Origin: Novosphingobium piscinae | GTDB lineage: Bacteria > Pseudomonadota > Alphaproteobacteria > Sphingomonadales > Sphingomonadaceae | Assembly (NCBI RefSeq): GCF_014230355.1 | Contig: NZ_JACLAX010000004.1 | Coordinates: 124,001-188,000, forward strand | Reading direction: 5' to 3' | DNA length: 64,000 nucleotides | Shown here: positions 12,779 to 22,907 of the stretch, one piece after another | Layout of the letters: the number at the start of each line of letters is the position of its first letter | Position numbering within the stretch: position 1 is the stretch's first letter | The notes under the pieces: generated by a model | Database searches by the model: none | What the model saw: only the letters and a program-made list of their open reading frames with translations | Told to the model about the DNA's origin: nothing | Program-made: the position numbers and the translations under genes

Positions 12779-14308
12779 ATGGGGGACCATCACCCGATCG
12801 CTCCACCGCCCGCCGCCCCGCCACCCCGGGCCGACCTGTTCTTGCGCATCGCCCGTGCGCTGGCGCCGCGGCCGGTCCAGCTGGGCTGGTTCGTGCTGCT
12901 CGCGCTGGCCACCCGTGTCGCCGCCTGGGGCGATCCCAATCTGTTCGCTGATGAGCTGTTCTACCTCCAGCTCGGCCTGCGCCAGCACGCCGGGCTGCTG
13001 CCCTACGTCGACCTGTGGGACCGCAAGGGACCCGGGCTGTTCGCGCTCTATGGTCTGATCGCCGCGCTGCCCGTGCCGCTTATCGGCTACCAGGTGGTCG
13101 CCACGGGCTTCGTGGTCGCCACCGCCTGGGCAATCCAGCAGTTGGGCGAGCGGCTCGGCAGCCGCACCGGAGCAACCTGGGGAGCGACCTTCTACATCGT
13201 GATGCTGCCACTGTTCGGCGGCATCGGCGGACAGGCCCCGGTGTTCTACAACCTGTTCATCGCCCTCGCCGCGATGCGGGTGCTGCGCGGCCAGCTGGTC
13301 ACGGCCATGTTGCTCGCCGGGCTGGCCGCCAGCTTCAAGCAGACCGCGCTGGCCGAGGGCCTGTTCCTCGGGCTGTGGGGGCTGTGGCAGCTGCGCCGGG
13401 AGGACGCGCGGCGGCTGATCCGGCTAACCCTGGCGATGGCCGCGGCGGGCGCCGCACCGCTGGTCCTGCCCGGGCTGGGCTTCGCCGCGATCGGCCATTT
13501 CGCCGAGTTCTGGTATGCCATGGTCACGTCAAACCTGGTGCGCACGACCAACCCGGGCGGCGATGCCGCGGCGCGGGCCACGGCGCTGGCCTGGATCGGG
13601 CTGCCGCTGCTGCTCCCCGCCGCCGCCGGACTGATCTGGCCGCGGGAGCGCGGCGTGGCGCCCGGTTTCGTCGCCGGCTGGGTGATCGCCGCGCTGGTCG
13701 GGCTGGTGCTGGTCCCCAATTTCCTGCTGCACTACATGCTGCCGCTGCTGCTCCCGCTCAGCCTGGCCGCAGCCGCGGCGCTCGACCGGCCCCGCGCGGG
13801 CACCAGCTATGCCCTGGCCGCGCTGCTGCTGGTGCTGCTGATCAGCCCTTCGTTCTGGTTTGCCCCGCGCCAGCAATCGCGCGCGCAGATGGCGGCGCTG
13901 GCCGCCATGGTGCAGCGCCGCGAGCCCCACCCCCGGCTGCTCGTGTTCCTCGGCCCGTCCTATCTGTACGAGATGGTCGGCCGCTACCCGCCGACCCCGC
14001 TGTTCTTCCCCTACCTGCTCGGCGCCGCCTCCGAGGACGGCACCAGCTGGCGCGACGCTGCGGGCGAAATGCGCCGCGTGCTGGCCTGGCAGCCCCAGGT
14101 TGTGGTCGTGCCCGCGGGGCTGACCCCGGCGATGGGCAATCCGCGCACGGTTCCCCTGGTGCTTGCCTATCTGCGCGGCTGCCAGCGCTGGGGGGTGGAG
14201 ACCGTCTCGGATTTCACCGCCTCGGGGCAGGTGATCGTCTACGGCGATTGCAAGGCCGGCCGCTCCGGGGGCAGTCCGTCCGGCGGCGGGCCGGCGACGG
14301 GCCGGTAG
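12779..14308 (+). CDS. Polytopic membrane protein, GT-C glycosyltransferase-like
   Basis: 509 residues with roughly ten hydrophobic segments. The first lies at about 37-50, followed by a periplasmic-facing acidic motif (NLFADELFYLQLGL) near residue 60, in the position of the catalytic DE/DD loop of GT-C enzymes such as ArnT/PMT-family transferases; VDLWDRKGPGLF follows. The C-terminal about 150 residues are soluble-looking. It probably uses a polyprenyl-phosphate sugar donor, but the substrate cannot be told. Its last 70 bp overlap the 3' end of the convergent gene on the other strand. Confidence 0.7.
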   Translation: MGDHHPIAPPPAAPPPRADLFLRIARALAPRPVQLGWFVLLALATRVAAWGDPNLFADELFYLQLGLRQHAGLLPYVDLWDRKGPGLFALYGLIAALPVPLIGYQVVATGFVVATAWAIQQLGERLGSRTGATWGATFYIVMLPLFGGIGGQAPVFYNLFIALAAMRVLRGQLVTAMLLAGLAASFKQTALAEGLFLGLWGLWQLRREDARRLIRLTLAMAAAGAAPLVLPGLGFAAIGHFAEFWYAMVTSNLVRTTNPGGDAAARATALAWIGLPLLLPAAAGLIWPRERGVAPGFVAGWVIAALVGLVLVPNFLLHYMLPLLLPLSLAAAAALDRPRAGTSYALAALLLVLLISPSFWFAPRQQSRAQMAALAAMVQRREPHPRLLVFLGPSYLYEMVGRYPPTPLFFPYLLGAASEDGTSWRDAAGEMRRVLAWQPQVVVVPAGLTPAMGNPRTVPLVLAYLRGCQRWGVETVSDFTASGQVIVYGDCKAGRSGGSPSGGGPATGR

Positions 14309-14766
14309 TTCCAGCGCTCGGCCCGGCTCCCGTCAAGCTGCGAGGCCTCGACCATCAGCAACTGGCCCTCACGCCAGAAACGGATTCGCTGCGGATAAGG
14401 CGCCGACGGGTTGGCGAACTCGATCGCCTGGTCGCTCATCACCGCCATCGCATAGTCGACCGCGCTGCCGCCCTGCGGCTGGACCATCAGGCTCAGGCCG
14501 CCGCCCGGTCGGCGCACGATCCGCTGGTAGTCCCAGCTCTCCACCTCGGGGCCGAAGCCGCGCCGGGCGAGGCCGAGCATCTGCCCGCCGTGCGGCGCAG
14601 TCCACAGCCGGTCGCCCCAGGCGGCGCCGGATTGCGAGTGCCAGGTGCCGGCCATCCATTCGGGCAGGCGCGTCTCACGCGGCTGTGCTGCCAGGGGCAC
14701 CGGCGCATGGACCAGCGCCAGCGGGATGAGCAGAGCGGCGAATAGCGACGGCGGGAGGCGGAGCAT
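14239..14766 (-). CDS. Secreted DUF6265-like protein
   Basis: 175 residues from ATG 14766. There is an N-terminal signal peptide (MLRLPPSLFAALLIPLALVHA, cleavage near LAAQ). The mature domain begins LPEWMAGTWHSQSGAAWGDRLW and contains GGQMLGLARRG and a calycin-like alternating pattern (IRFWREGQLLMVEA), as in DUF6265 proteins predicted to form a small beta-barrel. The C-terminus overlaps the end of the GT-C-like gene. Function unknown. Confidence 0.7.
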   Translation of the reverse strand: MLRLPPSLFAALLIPLALVHAPVPLAAQPRETRLPEWMAGTWHSQSGAAWGDRLWTAPHGGQMLGLARRGFGPEVESWDYQRIVRRPGGGLSLMVQPQGGSAVDYAMAVMSDQAIEFANPSAPYPQRIRFWREGQLLMVEASQLDGSRAERWNYRPVAGPPPDGLPPERPALQSP

Positions 14767-14786
14767 CCCTGCCGGGTTAGGGCCAA

Positions 14787-15104
14787 TCAGCCCCGCCGGC
14801 CAAGGTCTTTCTTGCGCGGCGCGGTGACGACGTGGAAGTCGGCCGGCTTGCCCGCGATCCACTTCAGGAAAGTCGCCAGGTCGGGGTGGGCGCGCAGCCT
14901 TGCCGGATCGGCGCCGAGACGCTGCAGCTCTGCCGGGCTGAAGGTGGCATGGAGCGTGCGGTGACACAGCGGATGCACTGGCACGGTGGCCCGTCCGCCA
15001 CGGCTTTTCGGCACCGGATGGTGGCGCTCCACCCGCCGGCCGAGCGGGCGCTGACACAGCCAGCAGGGGCTGGCGGACGGGGGCGGATCGGCCATCATCG
15101 CCAC
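14787..15104 (-). CDS. HNH nuclease-like small protein
   Basis: 105 residues from GTG 15104 (ATG codons at 15098 and 15095 are alternatives). CWLCQRPL near residue 14 gives a zinc CxxC pair. ERHHPVPKSRGG carries the His-His of an HNH metal finger, and VHPLCHRTLHATFS supplies the second Cys and the final histidine. This is a compact HNH endonuclease fold. It is not linked to an obvious restriction or phage module; it lies between the secreted protein and divergent cpaF. Confidence 0.75.
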   Translation of the reverse strand: MAMMADPPPSASPCWLCQRPLGRRVERHHPVPKSRGGRATVPVHPLCHRTLHATFSPAELQRLGADPARLRAHPDLATFLKWIAGKPADFHVVTAPRKKDLGRRG

Positions 15105-15227
15105 CAGCGCGCTCCACTGCCTTTAGGAAGTTTTCAAAGTTTCAACCATATACCGAAGCACGAACGCAAGCGCCAAGGCCGGGTCAGCATCGCGACACGA
15201 CTCGGTCATGACGGGGAAAGTCTTGAA

Positions 15228-16739
15228 ATGAATGCATTTGGGCGGAAGAACGGACTAGGCGGGATGGCACCGGGCGCCCGCCCCTCGTTCGGCGTCGCCC
15301 GACCGATGAAAACCGGCCCCGGCGGCGTCGATGGTGGCCGGGCCGACTTTGCCGCCTCGCCTGTGCCCGGCGAAGCCCCTGCACCGGCTGCGCTCGACCC
15401 CAACAAGGGCGATGCAATGGCGCGGCTCAACGACCGCTCCACCCAGATCGTCGACAACCAGTACCAGGCCGAAGGCTTCGAGGCCTCGGTCCACAAGATC
15501 AAGGAGCAGGTGCTCCCCCGCCTGCTCGAGCGGGTCGATCCGGAAGCCGCCGCGACGCTGTCCAAGGACGAGCTGTCGGAAGAATTCCGCCCGATCATCC
15601 TCGAGGTGCTGGCCGAGCTCAAGATCACCCTCAACCGTCGCGAACAGTTCGCGCTGGAGAAGGTGCTGATCGACGAGCTGCTCGGCTTCGGCCCGCTGGA
15701 GGAGCTGCTCAACGACCCCGACGTGTCGGACATCATGGTCAACGGGCCGGACCAGACCTACATCGAAAAGAAGGGCAAGCTGCAGCTCGCTCCGATCCGC
15801 TTCCGCGACGAGCAGCACCTGTTCCAGATCGCCCAGCGCATCGTCAACCAGGTCGGCCGCCGCGTCGACCAGACCACGCCGCTGGCCGACGCCCGCCTCA
15901 AGGACGGCAGCCGCGTGAACGTGATCGTCCCGCCGCTCAGCTTGCGCGGCACGGCCATCTCGATCCGTAAGTTTTCCGAGAAGCCGATCACGCTCGACAT
16001 GCTGCGCGATTTCGGCTCGATGTCGGACAAGATGTGCACCGCGCTGAAGATCGCGGGCGCCTGCCGCATGAACATCGTGATTTCGGGCGGTACCGGTTCG
16101 GGCAAGACCACGATGCTCAACGCCCTGTCGAAGATGATCGACCCGGGCGAGCGCGTGCTGACCATCGAGGACGCGGCCGAACTGCGCCTGCAGCAGCCGC
16201 ACTGGCTGCCGCTGGAAACCCGCCCGCCGAACCTGGAGGGCCAGGGTGCGATCACCATCGGCGATCTCGTCAAGAACGCGCTGCGCATGCGCCCGGACCG
16301 GATCATCCTGGGCGAAATCCGCGGCGCCGAGTGCTTCGACCTGCTCGCGGCGATGAACACCGGCCACGACGGATCGATGTGCACGCTCCACGCGAACAGC
16401 CCGCGCGAATGCCTTGGCCGTATGGAAAACATGATCCTGATGGGCGACATCAAGATCCCGAAGGAAGCGATCAGCCGCCAGATCGCCGAATCGGTGGACC
16501 TGATCGTCCAGGTCAAGCGCCTGCGCGACGGTTCGCGCCGCACCACCAACATCACCGAGGTGATCGGGATGGAGGGCGACGTGATCGTCACCCAGGAGCT
16601 GTTCAAGTTCGAGTATCTCGACGAGAGCGACGACGGCAAGATCATCGGCGAGTTCCGCTCGACCGGGCTGCGTCCCTACACGCTCGAGAAGGCGCGCCAG
16701 TTCGGGTTCGACCAGGCTTATCTCGAGGCCTGCCTCTAG
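15228..16739 (+). CDS. cpaF: CpaF-type pilus assembly ATPase
   Basis: Secretion ATPase that powers Flp (type IVb/Tad) pilus assembly. 503 residues from ATG 15228, preceded by GGGGAAAG at proper spacing; the frame is open much further upstream but lacks family similarity. Residues 1-70 are a variable proline/glycine-rich tail. The N-terminal domain contains LGFGPLEELLNDPDVSDIMVNG. The ATPase core has Walker A GGTGSGKTT near 287, the ILGEIRGAE Walker B-like motif near 363, and the GHDGSMCTLHANSPREC His box. No other cpa/tad gene is adjacent; the only other Flp gene in the window is the pilin at 42.1 kb. Confidence 0.93.
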   Translation: MNAFGRKNGLGGMAPGARPSFGVARPMKTGPGGVDGGRADFAASPVPGEAPAPAALDPNKGDAMARLNDRSTQIVDNQYQAEGFEASVHKIKEQVLPRLLERVDPEAAATLSKDELSEEFRPIILEVLAELKITLNRREQFALEKVLIDELLGFGPLEELLNDPDVSDIMVNGPDQTYIEKKGKLQLAPIRFRDEQHLFQIAQRIVNQVGRRVDQTTPLADARLKDGSRVNVIVPPLSLRGTAISIRKFSEKPITLDMLRDFGSMSDKMCTALKIAGACRMNIVISGGTGSGKTTMLNALSKMIDPGERVLTIEDAAELRLQQPHWLPLETRPPNLEGQGAITIGDLVKNALRMRPDRIILGEIRGAECFDLLAAMNTGHDGSMCTLHANSPRECLGRMENMILMGDIKIPKEAISRQIAESVDLIVQVKRLRDGSRRTTNITEVIGMEGDVIVTQELFKFEYLDESDDGKIIGEFRSTGLRPYTLEKARQFGFDQAYLEACL

Positions 16740-16740
16740 G

Positions 16741-16938
16741 TCATCCCCGAAGGGCGGCCGCCCCCAGGAGCACTGCGGCCAGCAGCGCCCAGACGAACAG
16801 GCCCTGCCAGGGCATCAGCCCGACCCGGTCCAGATCGCTCCGACGCCATCGGCGACGATCGCCCCACCAGGCGGCCATCGCCACCGCAAGTGCGAAGATG
16901 GCACCCACAAGGGCAGGATGGTCGCTGCCGAATTCCAC
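16741..16938 (-). CDS. Small two-helix membrane protein
   Basis: 65 residues from GTG 16938, which has GAGG about 7 nt upstream; a longer frame reaches 16956. Two hydrophobic helices (about 8-23 and 45-62) flank a basic cytoplasmic loop DRRRWRRSDLDRVGLMPW. It is convergent with cpaF (one-base gap) and divergent from the EamA transporter. Unknown function; the clean start and membrane pattern support a real gene. Confidence 0.55.
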   Translation of the reverse strand: MEFGSDHPALVGAIFALAVAMAAWWGDRRRWRRSDLDRVGLMPWQGLFVWALLAAVLLGAAALRG

Positions 16939-16981
16939 GCACGCCTCTTGTCTCAACCGGCCGCCCGGCTAAAGCCGGATT

Positions 16982-17893
16982 GTGCAAGTGCAACAAAAAC
17001 CTTTCCTCGCGCTCGGCTTGCGCTTGCTGGCGATGGTCGCGATGTCGGTCATGCTGCTGTTCTCGAAGCTGACCGGGGACTACGGTCTGGCCCTGCCCGA
17101 GGCGCTGTTCTGGCGACAGCTGCTGCCCGCCATCGGCATCCTGGCCTGGCTGGCCGCGCGCGGCCAGCTCAGCCGGTTGCGCACCGAACGCTTCTGGATC
17201 CATGCCCGCCGCGCCTTCATCGGCACGGTGGGGATGTTCGGCACCCTGGGCGTGGTGCGCATCCTGCCGTTGGCTGAAGCGACGATCCTGGGCTTCACCA
17301 CGCCGATGTTCGCGGTGGTGCTGGCCGCCCTGTTCCTGCGCGAGACGGTGGGGCCGTGGCGCTGGAGCGCGGTGGCGGTCGGGTTGGTCGGCGTGATGGT
17401 CATCGTCGGGCCCGACCGCGCCCACCTGCCGCTCAATGGGGTGGTGGTCGGCCTGTTCGCCGCCTTCTCGGTCGCGCTGGTTTCGATCCAGCTGCGCGAC
17501 CTCGGCCGCACCGAGGAGCCGCTGCGGGTCGTGTTCTACTTCTCGCTGCTCGGCGCGCTGCTGCTGCTGCCCGCGGCGCTGGTCACCGGCCGTGCCCACA
17601 GCCAGGTGCAGTGGCTGCTGCTGGCCGGGCTGGGCGCCACCGGGATCGTCACCCAGCTGCTGCTGACCGCGGCGCTGCGCTATGGCAGCGTCGCAAGCGT
17701 GATCGTGATGGACTACAGCCAGCTGATCTGGTCGACGCTGTGGGGCTACCTGATCTGGCGCCAGCTCCCGCCGGCCACGAGCTGGCTGGGCGCGCCGCTG
17801 ATCATTGCCGCCGGGCTGATCATCGCCTGGCGCGAGCACGTGCTGCACCGCCGCAGCGTGCTGGACCCGGCGACCGCGCCCAACGCCGATTGA
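16982..17893 (+). CDS. DMT superfamily (EamA) transporter
   Basis: 303 residues, ten predicted transmembrane helices arranged as two EamA repeats (about 10-135 and 150-290). The PLAEATILGFTTPMFAVVLAALFLRE segment at the end of the first repeat and QLIWSTLWGYLIWRQLP in the second are typical of drug/metabolite exporters. The substrate cannot be inferred. Start is GTG 16982. Confidence 0.88.
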   Translation: MQVQQKPFLALGLRLLAMVAMSVMLLFSKLTGDYGLALPEALFWRQLLPAIGILAWLAARGQLSRLRTERFWIHARRAFIGTVGMFGTLGVVRILPLAEATILGFTTPMFAVVLAALFLRETVGPWRWSAVAVGLVGVMVIVGPDRAHLPLNGVVVGLFAAFSVALVSIQLRDLGRTEEPLRVVFYFSLLGALLLLPAALVTGRAHSQVQWLLLAGLGATGIVTQLLLTAALRYGSVASVIVMDYSQLIWSTLWGYLIWRQLPPATSWLGAPLIIAAGLIIAWREHVLHRRSVLDPATAPNAD

Positions 17894-17908
17894 GGCACCA
17901 GCCGGACT

Positions 17909-17953
17909 GTCCCCGGCGACGCGGCCCGTCACACCGGGCGCGGCGCCGGGGAC
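17909..17953. terminator. Convergent hairpin between transporter and gcvPB
   Basis: Perfect 10-bp inverted repeat GTCCCCGGCG...CGCCGGGGAC with a GC-rich interior that can pair further. It lies exactly between two convergent genes and could end transcription from both sides, but no T-run follows on either strand, so it is not a canonical intrinsic terminator. Confidence 0.4.
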
Positions 17954-17964
17954 TGCGGCCTGAA

Positions 17965-19524
17965 TCAGGCCTCCGGCCAGACCAGCACCGGCTTGCGCGC
18001 GGCCTGGGTCTCGTCGAGCCGGCGGCGCGGGACCAGATGCGGCGCCGACTTCAGCCCCGGATCACCGGCCCGCGCCCGCTCCGCCAGGCTGCGCATCGAG
18101 CCGATGAAACGGTCGAGCCCGGCCTTGCTCTCGGTCTCGGTCGGCTCGATCAGCATCGCCCCGTGGACCACCAGCGGGAAATAGACCGTCATCGGGTGGA
18201 AGCCCTCGTCGATCAGCCCCTTGGCCAGGTCGAGCGTCGAGAAGCCCTCGGCAAAGCCGCTGTCGCTGAACAGCGCCTCGTGCATGCACGGCCCCGCTCC
18301 GGCGAAGGGGGCATCGAGCAGGTCTTCCAGGCTGCGCAGCACGTAGTTGGCGTTGAGCACCGCGTCCTCCGCCACCTGGCGCAGCCCGTCGGCGCCGTGG
18401 CTGAGGATATAGGCCAGCGCGCGGGTGAACATGCCCATCTGCCCGTGGAACGCCGCCATCCGCCCGAAGCTCTGCGGATGATGGACCGGCGCGTCCTCTT
18501 CCTCGACCAGCCGGATGATCCCGTCGGGACCGCGCAGGGCAAAGGGCAGCGGGGCGAAGGGGGCCAGCGCGGCCGACAGCACCACCGGCCCCGAGCCCGG
18601 CCCGCCGCCGCCATGCGGGGTGGAGAAGGTCTTGTGCAGATTGATGTGCATCGCATCGATGCCGAGGTCGCCCGGGCGGACCTTGCCGACGATCGCGTTG
18701 AAATTCGCGCCATCGCAGTAGACCAGCCCGCCGGCGGAATGGACCGCGTCCGAGATCGCCTTCATGTCGCGCTCGAACAGGCCGCAGGTGTTGGGGTTGG
18801 TGATCATCACCGCCGCCACGTCCGGGCCGAGCCGCGCGGTCAGCGCCGCCAGGTCGACCCGCCCCTCGGCGGTGGCGGGGATGTTTTCGACCCGGTAGCC
18901 GGCGAAGGCCGCCGTGGCGGGGTTGGTCCCGTGGGCGCTCTCGGGCACGAGCACGACCTGCCGGGCATCGCCGCGGGCCTCCAGTGCGGCGCGGATGCAC
19001 AGCAGCCCGCACAGCTCGCCGTGGGCCCCGGCCTTGGGGGTCATGGCCACGGCGCTCATCCCGGTCAGGGTCACCAGCCAGTGCGCCAGTTCGGCGATCA
19101 CCCCGATCGCCCCGCGCACGGTGTGCTGCGGCTGGAGCGGGTGGATGTCGGCAAAGCCGGGCAGCCGCGCGACCTTCTCGTTGAGCCGCGGGTTGTGCTT
19201 CATCGTGCACGAGCCAAGCGGAAACGGCCCGAGATCGATCGCGTAGTTCTGGCGCGACAGCCGGGTATAGTGGCGCACGGTCTCGGGCTCGGTCAGGCCG
19301 GGCAGGGCCGGCGGCGCGGCGCGGAGGAAGCGGGCAAGCCCGGGGACCACCGGCGTATCGACCTCGTCCAGATCGACCCCGCAGGTGCCGGCGCGGCCCA
19401 GCTCGAAGATCAGCGGTTCTTCGAGCGACAGCCCGCGGTCACCACTGGTGGTCACGATCGGGGCACCCTCGCCGCCCCCTTCGCCCATCGCGGGGCGCCA
19501 GCCGGAAACATTGGGAGCGTTCAT
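17965..19524 (-). CDS. gcvPB: Glycine dehydrogenase (decarboxylating) subunit 2
   Basis: PLP-containing half of the P-protein of the glycine cleavage system. 519 residues from ATG 19524, which overlaps the stop of gcvPA (ATGA). Motifs: [28 protein letters not shown] near 85-110, [16 protein letters not shown], and the PLP-lysine segment [18 protein letters not shown] near residue 300. The two-gene PA/PB form replaces the single gcvP of enterobacteria. Last gene of gcvT-gcvH-gcvPA-gcvPB. Confidence 0.97.
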   Translation of the reverse strand: MNAPNVSGWRPAMGEGGGEGAPIVTTSGDRGLSLEEPLIFELGRAGTCGVDLDEVDTPVVPGLARFLRAAPPALPGLTEPETVRHYTRLSRQNYAIDLGPFPLGSCTMKHNPRLNEKVARLPGFADIHPLQPQHTVRGAIGVIAELAHWLVTLTGMSAVAMTPKAGAHGELCGLLCIRAALEARGDARQVVLVPESAHGTNPATAAFAGYRVENIPATAEGRVDLAALTARLGPDVAAVMITNPNTCGLFERDMKAISDAVHSAGGLVYCDGANFNAIVGKVRPGDLGIDAMHINLHKTFSTPHGGGGPGSGPVVLSAALAPFAPLPFALRGPDGIIRLVEEEDAPVHHPQSFGRMAAFHGQMGMFTRALAYILSHGADGLRQVAEDAVLNANYVLRSLEDLLDAPFAGAGPCMHEALFSDSGFAEGFSTLDLAKGLIDEGFHPMTVYFPLVVHGAMLIEPTETESKAGLDRFIGSMRSLAERARAGDPGLKSAPHLVPRRRLDETQAARKPVLVWPEA

Positions 19525-20903
19525 GTCGGGCTTCCTTCGTGGGCATTGGCAAGGACCTCGCCGAGGATCGCGGCAAGGGCGTGGATGTCCTGATCGGTGG
19601 TGGTCTCGGTGGCGGTGACCAGCAGGGCGTTGCTCAGTTCGGGCTGGCGCGGATAGAGCCGGCCGAGCGAGACCCCGCCCAGCACGCCATAGTCGGCCAG
19701 TTCGCGCACCACCTCGCGCGCATCGCGCGGGAGGATCACCGTGAACTCGTTGACATAGGCGTGGTTGAGCACTTCGACCCCGGCCACTCCGGCCAGCGCG
19801 GCCGCGGTCTGCTGGGCACGGGCGTGATTGATCCGGGCCAGCCGGGCCAGCCCGTCCCCGCCAAGCAGGGTCATGTGGATCGAGAAGGCCAGCGCGCAGA
19901 GCCCCGAGTTGGTGCAGATGTTGCTCGTCGCCTTCTCGCGCCGGATGTGCTGCTCGCGGGTCGACAGGGTGAGCACGAAGCCGCGCCGGCCATCGGCATC
20001 GACCGTCTGGCCGCACAGCCGCCCCGGCATCTGCCGCACGAACTTCTCGCGGCAGCCGAACAGCCCGAGGTAGGGTCCGCCGAACTGGAGCCCGACGCTG
20101 AGCGACTGCCCCTCGCCCACCACAATATCGGCGCCGAGCTTGCCCGGCGCCTCGATCAGGCCGAGTGCGACCGGCTCGGTCACCACCGCGATCAGCAGCG
20201 CGCCCTGCGCCTGGGCCGCCGCGGCGATCTTCGCCAGATCGGGCACCCGGCCGAGCACGTCGGGGTACTGCACCACCACGCAGGCCGTGGCCGCATCGAT
20301 CGCGGCGATCAGCCCGGCCTCGTCCGGCTCGGCGCTGAGCGTCGGCACGCGGCTGTCGATCTGGTCGCCGGTGAAGCGGGCCATGGTCTCGATGGTCGCG
20401 ACGTAGTGCGGGTGGAGCCCGCCACACAGCACGGCCTTGCTGCGCCGGGTGACCCGTCCGGCCATGGCCACGGCCTCCCAGCACGCGGTCGAGCCATCGT
20501 ACATCGAGGCATTGGCGACATCGGTGCCGAACAGCCGCGCGACCTGGGTCTGGAACTCGAACAGGACCTGCAGCGTGCCCTGGGCGATCTCCGGCTGGTA
20601 GGGCGTGTAGGCGGTGAGGAACTCGCCGCGTTGGATCAGGTGATCGACCGAGGCCGGGATATGATGGCGATAGGCCCCTGCCCCGAGGAAGAACGGCGCG
20701 GCGCCGGCGGCCAGGTTCTGCGCGGCCAGCGCGGCCATATGCCGCTCGACCGCCATCTCGCTGGCGTGGTGCGGCAGGCCGGGCACCGGCCCGGGCAGAC
20801 GCGCCTCGGGCGGGACGTCGGCGAACAGGGCATCAACCGAATCGGCACCGATCACGCCGAGCATCTCGGCGCGGTCGGCAGGGGTTAGGGGAAGGTATCT
20901 CAC
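19521..20903 (-). CDS. gcvPA: Glycine dehydrogenase (decarboxylating) subunit 1
   Basis: Partner half of the P-protein. 460 residues from GTG 20903 (GGAG about 9 nt upstream), where the conserved [19 protein letters not shown] begins. Typical segments are [38 protein letters not shown] and [18 protein letters not shown]. The usual length is about 450. A 146-bp spacer holding a palindromic repeat pair separates it from gcvH; the 4-bp overlap with gcvPB implies coupled translation. Confidence 0.96.
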   Translation of the reverse strand: MRYLPLTPADRAEMLGVIGADSVDALFADVPPEARLPGPVPGLPHHASEMAVERHMAALAAQNLAAGAAPFFLGAGAYRHHIPASVDHLIQRGEFLTAYTPYQPEIAQGTLQVLFEFQTQVARLFGTDVANASMYDGSTACWEAVAMAGRVTRRSKAVLCGGLHPHYVATIETMARFTGDQIDSRVPTLSAEPDEAGLIAAIDAATACVVVQYPDVLGRVPDLAKIAAAAQAQGALLIAVVTEPVALGLIEAPGKLGADIVVGEGQSLSVGLQFGGPYLGLFGCREKFVRQMPGRLCGQTVDADGRRGFVLTLSTREQHIRREKATSNICTNSGLCALAFSIHMTLLGGDGLARLARINHARAQQTAAALAGVAGVEVLNHAYVNEFTVILPRDAREVVRELADYGVLGGVSLGRLYPRQPELSNALLVTATETTTDQDIHALAAILGEVLANAHEGSPT

Positions 20904-20941
20904 AGGGTGCTCCACACCTTGGCATTTGCCCAATTCACCCG

Positions 20942-21023
20942 GTCCGCTCAGCCTGAGCTTGTCGAAGGCCACGCTCGGGACTGGCCTCGCGCGCGTGCTT
21001 CGACAGGCTCAGCACGAGCGGAC
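20942..21023. repeat. Inverted repeat pair in the gcv operon (TCGAAG family)
   Basis: 20942-20973 (GTCCGCTCAGCCTGAGCTTG, continuing TCGAAGGCCACG) and 20994-21023 form an imperfect inverted repeat. Each arm contains the GCTCAG..CTGAGC-type palindrome. The same family occurs at 60161-60258. It lies between gcvH and gcvPA without breaking either gene. Confidence 0.75.
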
Positions 21024-21049
21024 GTGAGTGCGCGAAATCGTGTCGGCGA

Positions 21050-21421
21050 TTACAGCCCGGCGACGAAGGCGTCGTAGGCGGCCTTGTCCATCAGCCCGGC
21101 CAGCTCGGCCGGGTCGGACAGGGTCAGGCGGAACAGCCAGCCGTCGGTCTCGGGGGCGCTGTTGACCAGCTCGGGGGCATCGGCCAGCGCCGCGTTGCTC
21201 TCGGTCACCGTGCCGCTGACCGGGGCATAGACGTCCGAGGCGGCCTTGACGCTGTCCACCACGCAGGGGGCATCGCCCTTGCCGATGGTCGTGCCGGCGG
21301 CCGGCAGGTCGACATAGGTGATGTCGCCGAGCTGGCTCTGGGCATAGTCGGTGATGCCGACCGTGCCGGTCTCTCCGGCAACGGCGATCCATTCGTGATC
21401 CTTGGTGTAGTAGGTCGTCAC
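21050..21421 (-). CDS. gcvH: Glycine cleavage system H protein
   Basis: Lipoyl carrier that shuttles aminomethyl groups among P, T and L proteins. 123 residues from GTG 21421 (GGAG upstream), beginning [14 protein letters not shown] as in the family. The lipoyl site is Lys59 in [18 protein letters not shown]; most family members have Glu-Ser-Val-Lys there, so Asp-Ser is a mild variation. The C-terminal segment [15 protein letters not shown] is standard. It begins 10 bp after gcvT. Confidence 0.97.
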   Translation of the reverse strand: MTTYYTKDHEWIAVAGETGTVGITDYAQSQLGDITYVDLPAAGTTIGKGDAPCVVDSVKAASDVYAPVSGTVTESNAALADAPELVNSAPETDGWLFRLTLSDPAELAGLMDKAAYDAFVAGL

Positions 21422-21431
21422 GGTGAGCTCC

Positions 21432-22577
21432 TCAGCGATGGTAGCGATGGGGGACAAAGGGCAGCGGCACGACCCGGGCAGGGAGCCGCCTGCCGCGCAT
21501 GTCGATGGTCAGTTCGGTGCCGGGCGCGGCCTGCGCCGCCGCGACGTAGGCCATGGCGACCGGATGGTTAAGACTGGGCGAGAAGCCGCCCGAGGTGACC
21601 GTGCCGATCACGGCCTCGCCGGCATGGACCGCGGCGCCCTCGCGCGCGGCCATGCGCCCCTCGAGCGCCAGCCCGACGCGGCACCGTGCCGGCCCCTCGG
21701 CCAGGGCCGCGAGCACGGTCTCGGCGCCCAGAAAGCCGCCCTCGGCCTTGCGCCGCTTGTTGATCGCAAAGGTCAGCCCGGCCTCGACCGGGTTGATCTC
21801 GGGGCTGAGGTCGTGCCCGTAGAGCGGCAGGCCGGCCTCGAGCCGCAGGCTGTCGCGCGCGCCGAGTCCGATCGGCTTGACCTCGCTTTCGCCGCACAGC
21901 GCTGCAGCGACGGCCGCCGCGGCCTCGGCCGGGATCGAGATCTCGAAACCGTCCTCACCGGTATAGCCGGACCGGCTGATCCATGCCTCGACCCCGGCCA
22001 GGGTGAAGCTGCCGCCCTTCATGAAGGTGAGTGCCTCGATCGGCACCGGACCGTTCGCGAGCCGGGCCAGCGCAACTGCCGCGGCCGGGCCCTGCAGTGC
22101 GAGCAGGGCACTATCGGCGAGGTGGTTGATCGTGATCTCGTCGGGCAGGTGCTCGCGCAGGTGGGCTATGTCATCCCACTTGGTGGCCCCGTTGACGACC
22201 AGGTAGAACCCTTCGTTCCAGCGCGTGACCATCAGGTCATCGAGCACGCCGCCATACTCGTCGAGCAGGAGCGAGTAGCGCGGGGCATAGGGCTTGAGCG
22301 TGCCGAGGTCGATCGGCAGCACGGCCTCGAGCGCCGCCTCGCCCCCCGGGCCGCTGATGAACAGCTGGCCCATGTGCGAGACGTCGAACAGTCCGGCGCT
22401 GCTGCGGGTCCACAGGTGCTCGGCGATGATTCCCTCGTACTGGACCGGCATCCAGTAGCCGGCGAAGGGCACCATCCGCGCGCCGCGCGCCCGGTGCCAA
22501 TCATCGAGGGGCAGGGTTTCCGGCTCGGCCGGAGCGTCATCAAGCTCGTCGTTCGCAGGCGCGTCGATCGCGTTCAC
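21432..22577 (-). CDS. gcvT: Aminomethyltransferase (glycine cleavage T protein)
   Basis: Transfers the methylene group from H protein to tetrahydrofolate. 381 residues from GTG 22577, with GGAG about 10 nt upstream. The folate-binding fold shows [16 protein letters not shown] near residue 35, [23 protein letters not shown] and the C-terminal [21 protein letters not shown]. Directly downstream of the tandem glycine riboswitch, making it the first gene of the regulated operon. Confidence 0.97.
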   Translation of the reverse strand: MNAIDAPANDELDDAPAEPETLPLDDWHRARGARMVPFAGYWMPVQYEGIIAEHLWTRSSAGLFDVSHMGQLFISGPGGEAALEAVLPIDLGTLKPYAPRYSLLLDEYGGVLDDLMVTRWNEGFYLVVNGATKWDDIAHLREHLPDEITINHLADSALLALQGPAAAVALARLANGPVPIEALTFMKGGSFTLAGVEAWISRSGYTGEDGFEISIPAEAAAAVAAALCGESEVKPIGLGARDSLRLEAGLPLYGHDLSPEINPVEAGLTFAINKRRKAEGGFLGAETVLAALAEGPARCRVGLALEGRMAAREGAAVHAGEAVIGTVTSGGFSPSLNHPVAMAYVAAAQAAPGTELTIDMRGRRLPARVVPLPFVPHRYHR

Positions 22578-22617
22578 AGGGCATGGCTCCGCACAGATGT
22601 GGCACACGTTTCCGTGC

Positions 22618-22865
22618 CCCCTCTGTCACGGAAGCCTGAGAGCTTTCCCCTGTTCCGGCCATGACTGGCGGAACCGGGTTACCCCTTCGGCGGCAGCCCC
22701 CGAAGGTGCTGCACTTTCCAGAGCGACGCTATCGACCCATCGCGGTCCTGAAGCCTGAGAGATTCCGGGGCGGTTGCTCCTTCGGCGCCGGGCGAACCGT
22801 GACGCCCCGGATGAAAGGGCGGCGATTCGCGTCGGACTCTCCCGCGCGGTCAGCGTCCTGCCCGG
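22618..22865 (-). promoter_or_regulatory. Tandem glycine riboswitch in the gcv leader
   Basis: Reading the minus strand from 22865 downward there are two aptamers. The first has GCGGGAGAG, CCGAAGGAGCAACC and GGAATCTCTCAGGCTTCAGGAC (22862 to about 22740). The second has GCTCTGGAAAG, CCGAAGGGGTAACCC and GGGGAAAGCTCTCAGGC (about 22735-22620). These are the conserved cores of the gcvT (glycine) riboswitch. It ends about 40 bp before gcvT, consistent with glycine-activated expression. No T-run terminator hairpin is evident, so control may act on translation initiation. Confidence 0.95.
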
Positions 22866-22907
22866 CGTGAACGTGTGCAGGTGCGAAGTCAACCGCGCGC
22901 GGCCGAT

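Noticed and set aside
14832..15227. N-terminal extension of CpaF
   Set aside because: The frame is open but overlaps the HNH gene on the other strand and shows no family similarity; ATG 15228 has a good ribosome-binding site.
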